Positions 1 to 10,830 of a stretch of DNA of 64,000 bases are shown in pieces. A program made the translations under genes and the position numbers. The stretch is from Armillaria gallica (taxonomy: Eukaryota; Basidiomycota; Agaricomycetes; Agaricales; Physalacriaceae). The stretch is taken from the NCBI GenBank assembly GCA_037576215.1, contig JBANDB010000006.1, positions 4,898,001-4,962,000 on the forward strand. Direction: 5' to 3'. Each line of letters opens with the position of its first letter. The first letter of the stretch is position 1. The notes under the pieces are model-generated. The model did no database searches and was not told where the DNA came from. It worked only from the letters and a program-made list of their open reading frames with translations.

Positions 1-1450
1 TCAAGAAGGACGAAGTTAAACGCCGCAAGGAGATGAAGCTTCACTGCCAGCGCTGTCTCAAGGTCGAAGACAAGGAGAAGGACGGTAAAATGACGGTCTG
101 CTCTCGGTGTAAATCCATTGGGCGCGAGATTCGGTATTGCGGTCGTGACTGCCAAGTGGCCGATTGGAAGCAGCATAAGATAGGGTGCGGCAAGCCTTTG
201 GGTATGAGAAGCCATTTCATCCATGGCTATTCATTCACCAATTTCTGATAGATATTTCTGCCGCATTTAACGACATTCACATCGGAGATAGCGAAAGCAA
301 CACCAAAAGACCTGACATCCCGCCGTGCCCACCTGGCCATCGACGGTCACCACATGTCGTTCGCCTCATCGAGTACCTCGAGAAGACCACAAAGCACGAT
401 TACGTTGTCGAAACAACACCTGGCAGAGACGACATCTTCGGTATCAAGCTCGACGAGGTCCCTGGCGCGGTCGCATTTATTCACATGCGGAATATGCTGT
501 TCACCTCGTCTGGCCCTGGCGTTGAAGGAGCCCTGCTCTACGTTTACCGCGTGCTGCAGACGTATGCTCAAGGTGGTTCTAGAGAACGCTCCGTACAGGA
601 GCAGCTTAAACGCGAATACGGAGAACCTCTATGGAATCGAATGCAGGCTCTTGTTAGAGGGGGCCCACCATTCTCTATACCTGAAGTATCTCGCAAAGAC
701 GTTGACACTACCATCAAAGCTTTTAGGCAATTAAAACGCTTTACTACAGAGCTTCGGTCATATACTATCGGTACCGGAGCAATAGCTAATCTTGGACTTC
801 AAGTCGGACCGAAGAAGGATATCTGTGTGATCGTACGCTTCCCGGAGGACGCAATGCCTCCACCATGCATACTCGTCCCCATCCCCAATCCAGCACCTAA
901 AGTGCCCGCTCGGAACGCCGTCGGCCCCAACTTCAACATTCCTGGGCCAAGGCATTTCGACGACTTTGACTATCACGACTACGTCGACCTGGCTCAGCAG
1001 AAAAAGTACCTTCGGCTCTGCCCGCATGCAGATTACATCCTCTGGGGTAGCAACGGGGTACCGCTTGCGTTTACATATACCGATATGCGATTCGCCATGG
1101 CGTTCCTACACTACCGGCACCGTTTATTCGAAAATGGGCCGTACGACCATGACGCGTTGGCGTACTTGATCATGGCTTTGCGACCTGCTGTGCGTGGGAA
1201 AAAGATCCCCGAGGCGGTGCTTTTGGCGCAGCTGGAGAGGGAGTACCATCCGGGGTATGTGGAGACCGTGAAGGCATGCATCAAGGTGCGCCCGTCCGAT
1301 GGGAAAGAGGTGTACCATAGAAGGGATGGTAAGGTGTTTGAACTTGGAGAGATCCCGGCGGATAAAACACTTATGGGAAAGATCATGGCGCAGCTTAAGG
1401 AAAGCGGGAGGTTTGGGGATCTTTTGGGGCGCGTCTCGCTGGATCGGTAG
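1..1450 (+). CDS. MYND-type zinc finger protein (5' partial)
   Basis: The N-terminal region is a complete MYND zinc finger: CQRC, CSRC, then YCGRDCQ, W, HK and a final C within about 45 residues. MYND fingers bind zinc and mediate protein-protein contacts. The rest, about 400 residues, has no domain I recognise. Exon 1 runs from the window edge to 201, a 50-bp intron (202-251, GTATGA...TGATAG) follows, and exon 2 runs 252-1450. The splice restores one frame (G plus AT gives Asp). The frame is open and lysine-rich upstream of the ATG at 33, with no stop before base 1, so the true start probably lies outside the window and 33 is only the first visible Met. Such MYND proteins are a large, poorly characterised family in agarics. 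Confidence 0.75.
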
Positions 1451-2256
1451 GTCGGTAGGGTACATGCATTCTACTTTTTTTTTTCATTCTGCAGTTACAT
1501 AAACGAAGTAGATTTTTCTTGTAGAAGCACTATGTCGCATAAAGGATGATCCGCTTTGATCCGCGGCACCGAGTCTCTTGCTGGCATACTCCCTTGTTCA
1601 TCTAAAAGAATTCCTAAAGTATGACGCCAGTACTATGTGCAGCCTGACCAAACGTCTGCCATTGTCCCACTTCTCTAGGAATTTGACCGTAAACGACATT
1701 AGGAAGCTGGTCGATGAAGGGATAATAACCCGGGCAGCGCCAGGTTATCCACCTCAAAAATAAATGGCGCTCGCTCGATTACCGGCTCTTTCGCCCGTCT
1801 CTAGCGCCCCCAAAATGCATGCCTTTTACTCCTTGGTGTCGTGAAAGTCGAGCCATGGAGATTACGGCACATAAAGGTCAGATGAAGAAACATGAAACAA
1901 GACATTACTGCGACACACCTTGGTTAGCCCGGGCTTCTTAGTGCGCATTTCCCATACTTGATCTTTTCCTTGCCAACACCCTGTCGCTGCAGATCGAGAC
2001 TATTGTTTGGATGGGACACATACGCGTTGATTATCGCCTCCAAACTACATATCGCGGGCTGAAGCCCAAAAATTCATGAACACCCCTGCTCTCTCCGATG
2101 TTTATGGGCCATTTACCGATTCTTTCGCACTTCTTGGTCACTCAAAATCCCCCAATGCCGAATTCTGACTCATGCCTCCATATTTCGGGAACTGCGCGCG
2201 CGCGCCCTGGTCAGTCAGCTTTGACTGTCGCCCGTATATCTCCTCCGAACATGGTC
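1451..2256. other. intergenic, no gene seen
   Basis: Only short frames without domains or signal sequences are present. It holds the 3' flank of the MYND gene and the promoter region of the secreted-protein gene, including a short CG dinucleotide run near 2200. Confidence 0.5.
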
Positions 2257-2264
2257 TATAAAAG
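2257..2264 (+). promoter_or_regulatory. TATA box of the secreted protein gene
   Basis: TATAAAAG lies 38 bases before the ATG at 2303. This is a perfect TATA-box match, so the mRNA leader must be very short. Confidence 0.55.
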
Positions 2265-2302
2265 CGCCTTTTGTCGAAGTCCAATAATCTGCAATAACAA
2301 CG

Positions 2303-2891
2303 ATGCACTTCCTTCATCTGCTCCTCTCCCTCTTTGCCTTCCCAGCTCTCATCTTAGCTGGCACTGGCACTATTACCTCGCCGGCCAATGGGACGGTCAT
2401 CTTACCCGGACAGAGCTTTGCCTTCTCGTACAGTCCCAAGGCAGACTACAGCGTGTCTACCTACAACTATACCGTCTTCCTCCTTACGAAGCTCCCCACC
2501 TCTCTTTACTCGTCTAATGAGTGGTCGAGCGGGCACTACTTCGGTCGCTTCGATTATCCCAACTACCCAGGTCAGTCATGCTGGATGTTTATGCAGCTCC
2601 CACTAAATAGATTTGCCTAGCTGTTCCGTACCCCACCCACCCCGCTCCGGCTAATCTTACCATGCCGGACTTTTCACAACGCGTTGGGAGCGGGTTTGGT
2701 GGCGGCATCAACATCACCGATGCTAAAGTTTATTTGGCGGTTTTGGAGGAATGGGCTACCGGAACGGTGAGTATTAGAAAAATTGGTATTGCACGCGTGT
2801 GCTGATACTTCTTCCGACACAGAACAATTTCGGATTGACGATAAGCCTAGCTATCAACGAACTCATTTACAACGGGACGGCGTCAGGTTGA
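2303..2891 (+). CDS. small secreted protein, agaric-specific
   Basis: Three exons (2303-2570, 2621-2766, 2823-2891) with consistent phases encode about 160 residues. The N-terminus is a strong signal peptide: MHFLHLLL core, AFPALILAG cleavage region. The mature part starts with TSPANGT and continues with a beta-rich domain containing STYNYTV, GHYFGRF, a proline-rich YPTHPAP stretch and KVYLAVLEEW. It ends in ELIYNGTASG. I recall similar uncharacterised secreted proteins in many Agaricomycetes but know no function. Several N-glycosylation sequons (NGT, NYT, NLT, NIT) fit an extracellular location. There is no GPI tail, so it is probably free or wall-trapped. A TATA box sits just upstream. Confidence 0.8.
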
Positions 2892-3052
2892 GATTCATTT
2901 TTAAATACATATTTCGAAGCTTCTATTATAACATACATCGTATTTACCTTTGATGTTTTATGACCTCTAATGATTTTTGGATAAATATCATGGAGGAACG
3001 CGTAGGTAATTAATAGTATAGTGAGAATTTTCCTTCATTCCGTCCGATTTCC

Positions 3053-4646
3053 TCAGACATACTCTCTTTGCAGATACGCACGACTGTAAGGATCCGGATC
3101 GACACGCAGCATACGCGAGTTGGCAGGCGGACACTCATCGTCTTCCTTACCCCCAAGCACGTGAAACAGAGCCTCCATTCCTCCCTCTTTCAATCTATTC
3201 CACCTCTCCACATTCCCCACTCCAGGTGAAACCACCATATCCTCCTTAACCAGAACAGCAGCCCGCACCTCGACGCTCGCGAGCTTAGCCACCCCCGCTA
3301 CCTGGTGATTCCGCCGATTTTCGACTGCGTCAATCAGGGTGTCCCTCAGGAACGACATGGACGGCACCATGCGCGACGTGTGTTTGTGTTGAACGAGGAT
3401 GTTGAATTTCGCCAAGCGGGGCACCAAAGTTCCTCCCTCTCCCTCTCCCTTTTCCCCTCCTTTGACGTGGATAGAAGGCAAAATCTCCAAAAGAGAGGAA
3501 TCCACCCTATCATCCCACTCGGTGAAACTTAACGCGAGCTCTTCAAGGGTCGGCGACGCCCGAAGAAGGGAGATGAATTTGTTCACCGCCGGAATACAAT
3601 CTCCGAGGATGATCTTGCGCAAGGAGCAGCCAGATCGTTCGATTAGAAACAGGAGGGGAAGGTTTACCTCCCGGAACTCTTTGTTGAACGGCTGGACATG
3701 GACTTCTTCTAGCCTGGGCGTGATGATGGATCGAAGGACGCGTGGGTCTCCAGCGTAAAGGGTACGCAGAAAAGGGAGTCGTATATTGTCCGCCGTTCTT
3801 GAGTTCGGGTCCATAAAGTTTGTACGTTTCCACGTGTCCCGTCTCCTGCAGGTACTTTGTTATACCTTCTGGTATGGTCATCTCCTTCGCCCGAGCACCA
3901 CACCAATGATCGCCGAATGACTTCAGCTGCGCAAAGGGCAGCTCCAACGTGAAGCCTCCCACAGACACGACAGCGGATCTCAGCTTTGGCGCATCCGCAA
4001 AAATACGGCATGGCGTCGCTGACCAAGGCATGTCCGCGATAATCCCAGGAGAGGCGGAAAACGTGAGCGACTCTAAAGAGTTCAGACATCCACGAACGGC
4101 GTCCAATACTGCGATCGTCTCGGGGTTGGAAAAAGTGAAGTCGAGTTTTTTCCACCGAGGGGCGTGCTTCATGAGGATGAGGAGGAGCGTGTGGGTCACG
4201 AATGGCAAGGAGTCTTCTCCCTCGACGAAACGAATGGAGAGCGGCTGGTCCTGTGAACGTTTGAGGATGTCGAGGAGGCATCTGTATGGGTTCAAGACGT
4301 TGATTGCCTTAGGACTGGTGTCGATGGTGATGTTCGTCCATAGAGGTGCATATGTGGTGATGATGGAGTCCCATTTCTTACACACTTTACTGAGCGCCCA
4401 AGGACCGGCGGTGGTGTTGAACGGATTGATATCAGTAGAAGGTATAGCCTGAGAAAAGATGTCAAGTAATATTTCCGTAGGCATCTCGTTTATGAAGGCG
4501 TGTTCTTCATTGATCCCGGGATGAAGACATGCGGTCATGAAAGAGGGAAACAAACTGGATAGTTCCTGACGATGTTTGATACAGTACTCCACATATTCCT
4601 TCGATTCATATTGAGCTTTTGTTATAGGCGGCTCGCGGAAGAACAT
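3053..4646 (-). pseudogene. F-box protein with a frame break
   Basis: The protein has an F-box core (MPTEILLDIFSQ, then WALSKVCKKWDSI, LWTNITI) followed by leucine-rich segments. F-box proteins recruit substrates to SCF ubiquitin ligases. The N-terminal frame runs from the first ATG (4646) to a region reading LYGPELKNGG, and the rest (NIRLPFLRTLYAGD onward) lies in another frame. The overlap is around 3780-3840. In related agaric proteins I recall these motifs following each other directly, which suggests a small indel. A 58-nt GT-AG intron (donor GTACCT) would also restore the frame but would delete the family-like residues. More 5' exons may exist up to about 4790, because a plausible intron ends just before the ATG. 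The locus is a decayed gene or has an assembly error. Confidence 0.65.
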
Positions 4647-4676
4647 CTTCGAAGAGTGGCTGTCAGAGGGATACAA

Positions 4677-6100
4677 TCAGGTTGTGAGTAGACAGAGAAG
4701 GGCCCGCCACGTACAAACGACGATGCTTTCTTTGAGAAGACTTGGGGAGTTTTCAATGCCAAGTCCTGTCATTCAAGTAAACGAGTGCGTATTTAAAGAG
4801 GAATAGCAGCAAACCTATGACTCAGTGCAAGAGAAAGCCCTAGAAATATCTGGAAATTCTTCTGTCAAAGTTCGACGACAGATGATTCGAGAAAGGACCA
4901 GCAGATTGTGGCGGCACCCGGTGCCTTCGCGCCTCAAGGCGAAAACATATCAGGTGCATCAATCATTCATCGTATTTCTGGATTAACGCCAAATAGAATA
5001 GCACTAAGTGGCGTCTGACGATACCCAAACGGAAAACATGGACGATTCGTCCCGCAAGTCCGACAAACCGACCATGATTATCTGGAGGTAGATTACATAT
5101 TCTTGACAGGGTAAACGGCCATATCTTCTTGGCGGTCAAAGCCAACCCAGGTGAAGGGTGGTGTTTGCGAGCGCAACGAGTAGAATTGGCTCACGTGTGA
5201 GTCCGGTGCGGTATGCCAAATGTCACGGTCCCCGATAGCTTTTGACTTCGTCCTCGTCGTTTCGCGTCGCGTCATATCTATTCTGTTTCTTCTTGTATCG
5301 CTTTGAGTATCGACAGTGTTGTTTTTACTCGTATAAAGAGTGTTTATCTTGCTTTTCAACGGGGTGAAATTTGAAAATGGGTACGTTATCGTCTTTCTGT
5401 TCCTTGCTGCTGCCGGTATTGTCCGCCCTTGGCTTGTTCATCTGGATTTTGTACCGTCTACACCTAAAAGTCTCCAGTTGTCTCCAGTCATACATATTGC
5501 ACTCGTCTGCACTCGCAAAATGTGGGTGCTCCCACGATCCATTTTAGTAAATACCGTTGCTGCGGTGAAATGAGTCGCCGTACAAATAGCTTCACGCGCA
5601 CAGTAGCTCGATGAAATTTACCGGGAATTCTGTTGTCGCTTTCCGGTGTGTATCAGGCCCCAGTATCTTGCCTCGAAAGCAAAAGACCAAGATAGATATT
5701 GAAGATCACAGATACCGCTCCTATTGCAAATTTCCAGGCAGATCTATCGCTCCCCGTCAGTCATTCCGCCGTAGCACAGTAGGATACACACCTTTTACAA
5801 CACATATATGCACGGCAAACACACTTCTATATGGTTCAGCTACAGGTCTTTTCCGTTGTTTCAGCTGGACTTCAAGAATCGGTATCGCAGCGACAACGAC
5901 AAGTGACACTCTTTCGAAAGATTCAATCCTAGGCAACAGTGGACATCGTGGTGCTTGTTCATCTCGAAATTGTGCGAGGTAGAAATAGATAACGCTCGTG
6001 GTGGTTATCCGCCCCTGCTGATTGGCCATTGCCCAACCCTCCATCACGTCATGTCCAAAAACAGTACCTTCCCGAAGTGGACGCCTCATACTTCTCAGGA
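4677..6100. other. intergenic, no gene supported
   Basis: Several overlapping frames of 60-125 codons occur on both strands. None shows a domain, signal peptide or convincing splice structure. The 5' exon(s) of the preceding F-box locus may occupy the first 100 bases. Otherwise I see nothing I can name. Confidence 0.4.
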
Positions 6101-6104
6101 ACAA

Positions 6105-6190
6105 ATGGAGCGGTGGCCGAGTAGTAATAGTTTCTCTTCAGAAGAGTACTCCTGTTTGTGTGGTGCGTTCGAACCCTCGTATTCTTTGAG
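6105..6190 (+). other. tRNA-like sequence with pol III A and B boxes
   Basis: TGGCCGAGTAG at 6114-6124 matches a tRNA A box (TGGCNNAGTGG) with one change. CGTTCGAACCC at 6166-6176 matches the B box (GGTTCGANNCC) with one change. Their spacing of about 50 bases is right for a class II tRNA (Leu/Ser). Between them CTC-TTCAGAA-GAG could form an anticodon arm with CAG (Leu). The acceptor stem, D stem and T stem do not pair well, so it is not a normal tRNA gene. A degenerate tRNA-Leu relic or the head of a tRNA-derived SINE are the alternatives. Confidence 0.35.
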
Positions 6191-7921
6191 TAATGCTGTT
6201 CAAACTGTTCTGCTTCTCCCGGCCCCTCAGTGTCCGGGCTCCGCCTCCCAACTTCCAAGTGTAATGTTAGGGTTCAAACTTCGAGGTTGCGCACCAAACT
6301 TCCACGGAGGTAAGTAAGCGTTTGTAACTTACCCCCGAGGGGTAGTTTTGCTACGGTAAATACAGTGTGATATTACAATAGTCTCCCGTAGGCAAACTCT
6401 CAAATCAAAGACAGTCGAGATTTGAAATAGATATTACAAGGGTTGTTGTCTTCCGTAAGGCCTGGGCGATCGTTGGTCCCATCATGACCCACCATCATCT
6501 ATACGCCAAATTACCTTGACTCTCTAATATATTTCGCTCTCATGGCAAATGCTCTCCAGTAATCGAATCGCTAGGCCAGCTACAAGTAATGCAATGGAAC
6601 CGCTATCTAATTTGAGGGAAAACCACTATGGCTTGGAGTAAACCCTTCGTGACTCAGAATCACGATACGAAAGGAGGACGACAGGCAGGACTCAGCTGCT
6701 GCATGCCAATAAGGGCACGCTGAAGCCTTGGATGTACTTGGTTGGTCCTTCGCATTGGATTGAATAGCACCGCTAGGTTGGAACCGCCACTATATGCAAG
6801 ATAATCGTTCCTTCCGAGATCTCTCGCCTCTCGGGGCATTTTCGTTCCATCTTATCCCCAACAATGTCAAGAGGCGTATTTGCGATTGGATGATGCCATT
6901 TTGAATGATGCATCCATACCTGTGAGTTTCGGTGGTTCTTTACCTGACCCCGAGTCCCTCACCAGTCGAGCAGGTACTGGGTATATCTATCATATTACCT
7001 TTTCTCGGATAAAGTCTTCCTTTAGTCGCTCTCACATGCCCACCCTCGTGTCGTCTTTAGAAGCGCGACCACTAGCACTGTTTCTATCGCAATTCTCACA
7101 GGTATCCAGTTGGGATGCCTCTCTTATGCCCCACAATCTCAACAGGGATCGAGGTTGAGATTGAGCTCGTGGCTATATCATTTGCACTCACGCTTACAAC
7201 GGCAATGGTGCAGCTGGAAATATGCAATTGAAAACGACTATCTTACTCGCCAGCGTCCAAATTTCGCTCTGCTGCCGTTCGCTGACCTCTTCAGAAGCCG
7301 CGCCGCGTGGCGTGTCCAATGGCAATGGGCCACCGAATTTCGTCGACATGACCGGAGGATCTTTCTCAAACGCGACTCGTGTACGTGTCCGTGTCAGGGC
7401 CTCACTAGCAATCTTGAAGACCTGCGTCTAAAATTGTCATTGCTAGATCCCGCGACATCTCAGGCCTATATCTCTCCTCCTCACTTGAGGTACCAAAGGG
7501 ACACGCAGGCCATCAGATAGCCCTTCTACTTCGATTCGCACTCCCACTGTAGTTCCCGATCATACAGGAAATTGCTATTGAAGCATGGGTCAACGTTCAC
7601 GTGAAGTGGTTGGCGCTGAGAAGCGCTCGTGGATCGCATATCTCTCACAAGAGATACCAAATGCAGAGTTACAATTGGTGCGTTATAAAGTATCTGATCA
7701 AGATCCAATCAGTGGCGCTCGAAGCCAATCGCGAAATTAAGGCTTTTGTAGCCAGAGGTGAGGCAATTTACCTACCGCAAGGTCAAAAGCGTCTATGTGG
7801 TCCGTATCGGAATTCGAAATCCTCATATCAGATGACACCATCGGACTCATCTTAAAAGCCAGCGTCGATGCTCTCCCGTTTCTCAGTCTTTTCCCGCCAC
7901 TTCAATTCATTCTCACCCACC
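6191..7921. other. intergenic with a small hairpin
   Basis: GGTAAGT (6309-6315) and ACTTACC (6327-6333) form a 7-bp inverted repeat with an 11-nt loop, followed by a C-rich/G-rich mini-palindrome. Frames of 60-130 codons between 6880 and 7855 have no recognisable domains. The last 300 bases are the glutaredoxin promoter region. No gene is supported. Confidence 0.4.
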
Positions 7922-8383
7922 ATGTCTGTCAAGAACTTTGTCGAAGTACGCCGTCTCCCACCCGCTACTTGCCGTGGATCTTACACGATTCTATTCAGGA
8001 GACTATCAGCTCGCACAAGATAACGGTCTTCTCGAAATCTTCCTGTCCTTACTGTCGGCGCGCGAAGACGTTGTTCAAGGATAACTACCCCAATGCGGAC
8101 ATTGGTATCATCGAGTTCGTTATTCCCTTGAACCAATGATGACAATTGCTCACCTTCGTATCTGCAGGCTCGATGAACGTGCTGACGGAAGCGACATTCA
8201 GGAGTATCTCCGTCAAAAGACGGGTCAAGGCACCGTGCCCAATGTATTCATTAGTGAGTCCCATAGCGACACATCCAATTGACCTATTTGACATCTTGCC
8301 CAGACCAAGAGCACATCGGTGGATGCGATGACACGATGGCATTGCAGAGTTCCGGACAGCTTGCTGGAAAGATTGCAGCGTAA
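7922..8383 (+). CDS. glutaredoxin (dithiol, CPYC)
   Basis: Four exons, 7922-7945, 7999-8114, 8168-8253 and 8304-8383, join in frame to a protein of about 101 residues, the normal length for a single-domain glutaredoxin. The active site CPYC sits near residue 25 after ITVFSKSS. The glutathione-binding TVPNVFI segment has the conserved cis-proline, and HIGGCDD near the C-terminus is the other hallmark. The enzyme uses glutathione to reduce protein disulfides and mixed disulfides in the cytosol. There is no targeting peptide. All three introns are 50-53 bp; the second has an unusual GTTCGT donor. The gene is convergent with the transporter at 8485, leaving about 100 bp between stop codons. Confidence 0.92.
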
Positions 8384-8484
8384 GCGAAGGAAGCTTTATT
8401 AGCAGACACAAGTAGAAGTAAAATTTGTAACCTTGCATAAGAATCTACGTACATTGTTATCTCTCCGCAAACAAGTGAAGCAGA

Positions 8485-10830
8485 TTATACCGCTGCAGGA
8501 CTCTTCTCCGCCTCGGGTTCTGCTCCACTCCCGTCATCGAACACGACAGCTTTGAGGCCTAAGCACATAATCATCTCCAACCCCGCAACCCCAACGAGAA
8601 CCCAACAGCCCCGCTGCCACGCGCCCACATACGCACCAACAACAGCCTGGCGTTCCGGCCCGCCCCCAGGAAGTCGCGAAAGCGTATCAACGACGGAATT
8701 TGGGTTCAAACTTGTTATCTCTGAGAGGTACGGCGACCTAACGAGAATATCACGAAAAGCGTTGTTGATCACTACCCGAAAAAAGAATCAGAGGCTGGGG
8801 GAGACGCGGGGGAGAATGATCTATACCATTACCGACTATTGCTACGCCAAGAACACCACCCAGGGTAGGCGCGGTGCCAACCAAGGCTGTCACAGTTGAC
8901 AAATAATCAGCAGGTAGGCCGATCTGCGCAATGACCATCGTCATCTGCGTTCCCTACAAAGTACGTTTAGTGCGACTCACAAAAGTTAGAAAACAAAACA
9001 TACGGAACCAAAGCCCACACCACAAATCAACGAATAACCTACGATACGGCCGATACTACTGCTTTCATTCAACGTTGACATGAGACCCTATCGAATCACG
9101 TTAATCCTGCCCTGCCGGTATGAGCCGGATACGACTACTTACCATACCACCAGCCAAAATTGCCAAAGGTATGACGAACAAAGCCTTCAACGCGTAACCG
9201 CCACCCCATTTGGGCGCAAGCCAGCTCGTAGCAGTACTGGAGATTGCTGCCATGATCAAGAATGGGATTATCAATGCAGACGAGACTACCGAAGACATTG
9301 CAATTACTCGAAGGAACACTGTGACGAACGAGTTAGTTGGCCGTAGGTCTTCAAGATTGGACACGTGAGAAACAAACCAGGAAGATAAAACACCTAGACA
9401 CGAACCTATCAGGCTGTCAAAGAGAGTGGATGACATGGACACAACTAACCAGTGCAAATATATGGAAGAACGATAATGTTCGCACAGCTACGGCACTTTG
9501 CTCAGATACCCAAAACTCTCACCCGGATAGAGAAGTCCGTACCAGTCATAATGCTCACATTCCTCCATTTCCACGTCGAAAACAGCTCAACCGGAAGAAC
9601 AGGCATCTCCGCCTTTGTTTCTACGGCGATAAAAGCCAGAAAGCTTGCCCCCGCTCCTGCGAAGCAGCCTATCACCACCGAAGAGTTCCAAGGTAGGTCT
9701 TGGCCGCCCATGTTGAGTGCGACGACAAGACAACTGAGGGACACCACGATGAGGAGCATCCCTATCAGGTCGATCTTGGCGAGGGCTTCTCGGAATGTCC
9801 GGATTCGTGATGCTGGCGGTGGTATACGGAGCGTTGCCCACAGAAAGATGGTAACTGGCGCGTATCAAGTCAGCACAAACGATAAGATTTTGACGCGGGA
9901 AACAAAACTGACTAACAGGCCCAAATGGCGCGGTGAATAAGAATCTACAAGAGCTGTCAGGTTCACAGACCCCGAAAGACATAACAAACTCACATCCAGC
10001 GCCATTGACCGGCGTTTGCGAGGGCTCCACCAGCAATGGGCCCGATCGAATCCGATAAGATGAAGACGATGTTGAAAATATTCATGTATGCTCCCCGCTG
10101 CTTTTCGTGGGTTAATTCTAGCCGAGACGCATTGATGAAACAAGAAAAAGAGGTTCTACGGAGGTGTACGCACGAGCAATGATTATACCAGTCAGACTCA
10201 GCAATCCGGCGCCACCGATACCACTGATCAGACGCCCGATGATCATCTGCAAAAGGCCGCGACTTGTTCCAGCGATGATGTTGCCAGCGATGAATACCCA
10301 TAGTTCCAGAAATACGAGGGGTTTGACGCCAACAGCGTCCTGGTCTCTCAATTATGTGGAAGGCCGTATAGAAATAGATAACACTCACAGCGATTCGTCC
10401 TGTGATAGGCTGAATAACAGTCGTCGTGAGCAGGTAGGATGTCGTTATCCATGAGAGCGAGCCTTTGATATCGAGTTCAGCACCAATGGTAGAAACCGAA
10501 GTCGCCACGATAGTCTCATCTATCTCATTATAAGAGTCACGCACAGAGTTCTAAAATGATTGAGAGACGCACCGATAGCAAAGAGAAACAATGCCAGACC
10601 AAGACTAGAATCGGGTTGAATGAGCGCTTTGATATATAGAGTGCAACGAGACTTTCTGGGGACCTTAACAACAGAACGGACACTTGAACGAGAGACATAT
10701 CATTGACTTTGGGGAATGGATCGCTGGGTTGGACGGCTACATTTTCCTGCTCTGGTGTACGACTCTGCGAGGTTATCGTTGAATGCCGAGGCTCTGATCG
10801 GATTTCCGCAGATTCTTGACTTGGAGGCAT
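8485..10830 (-). CDS. MFS transporter, DHA2-type drug exporter
   Basis: Many short exons encode a polytopic carrier. The N-terminus (MPPSQES..., ATG at 10830) is polar and cytoplasmic. The first membrane segment runs LGLALFLFAI into DETIVATS, the DHA2 motif in helix 1. WITTSYLLTTTVIQPITGRI follows (helix 2), then GRLISGIGGAGLLSLTGIIIA and the DSIGPIAGGALA segment typical of helix 5 in antiporters. Later segments include GQDLPWNSSVVIG, ALIIPFLIM and GLPADYLSTVTAL, and a last helix near GCWVLVGVAGLEMIMCLGL precedes an acidic tail. The length and about 14 predicted helices fit proton-coupled drug/H+ antiporters of the plasma membrane or vacuole. The substrate cannot be told from sequence. No biosynthetic cluster is adjacent. 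Confidence 0.85.
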
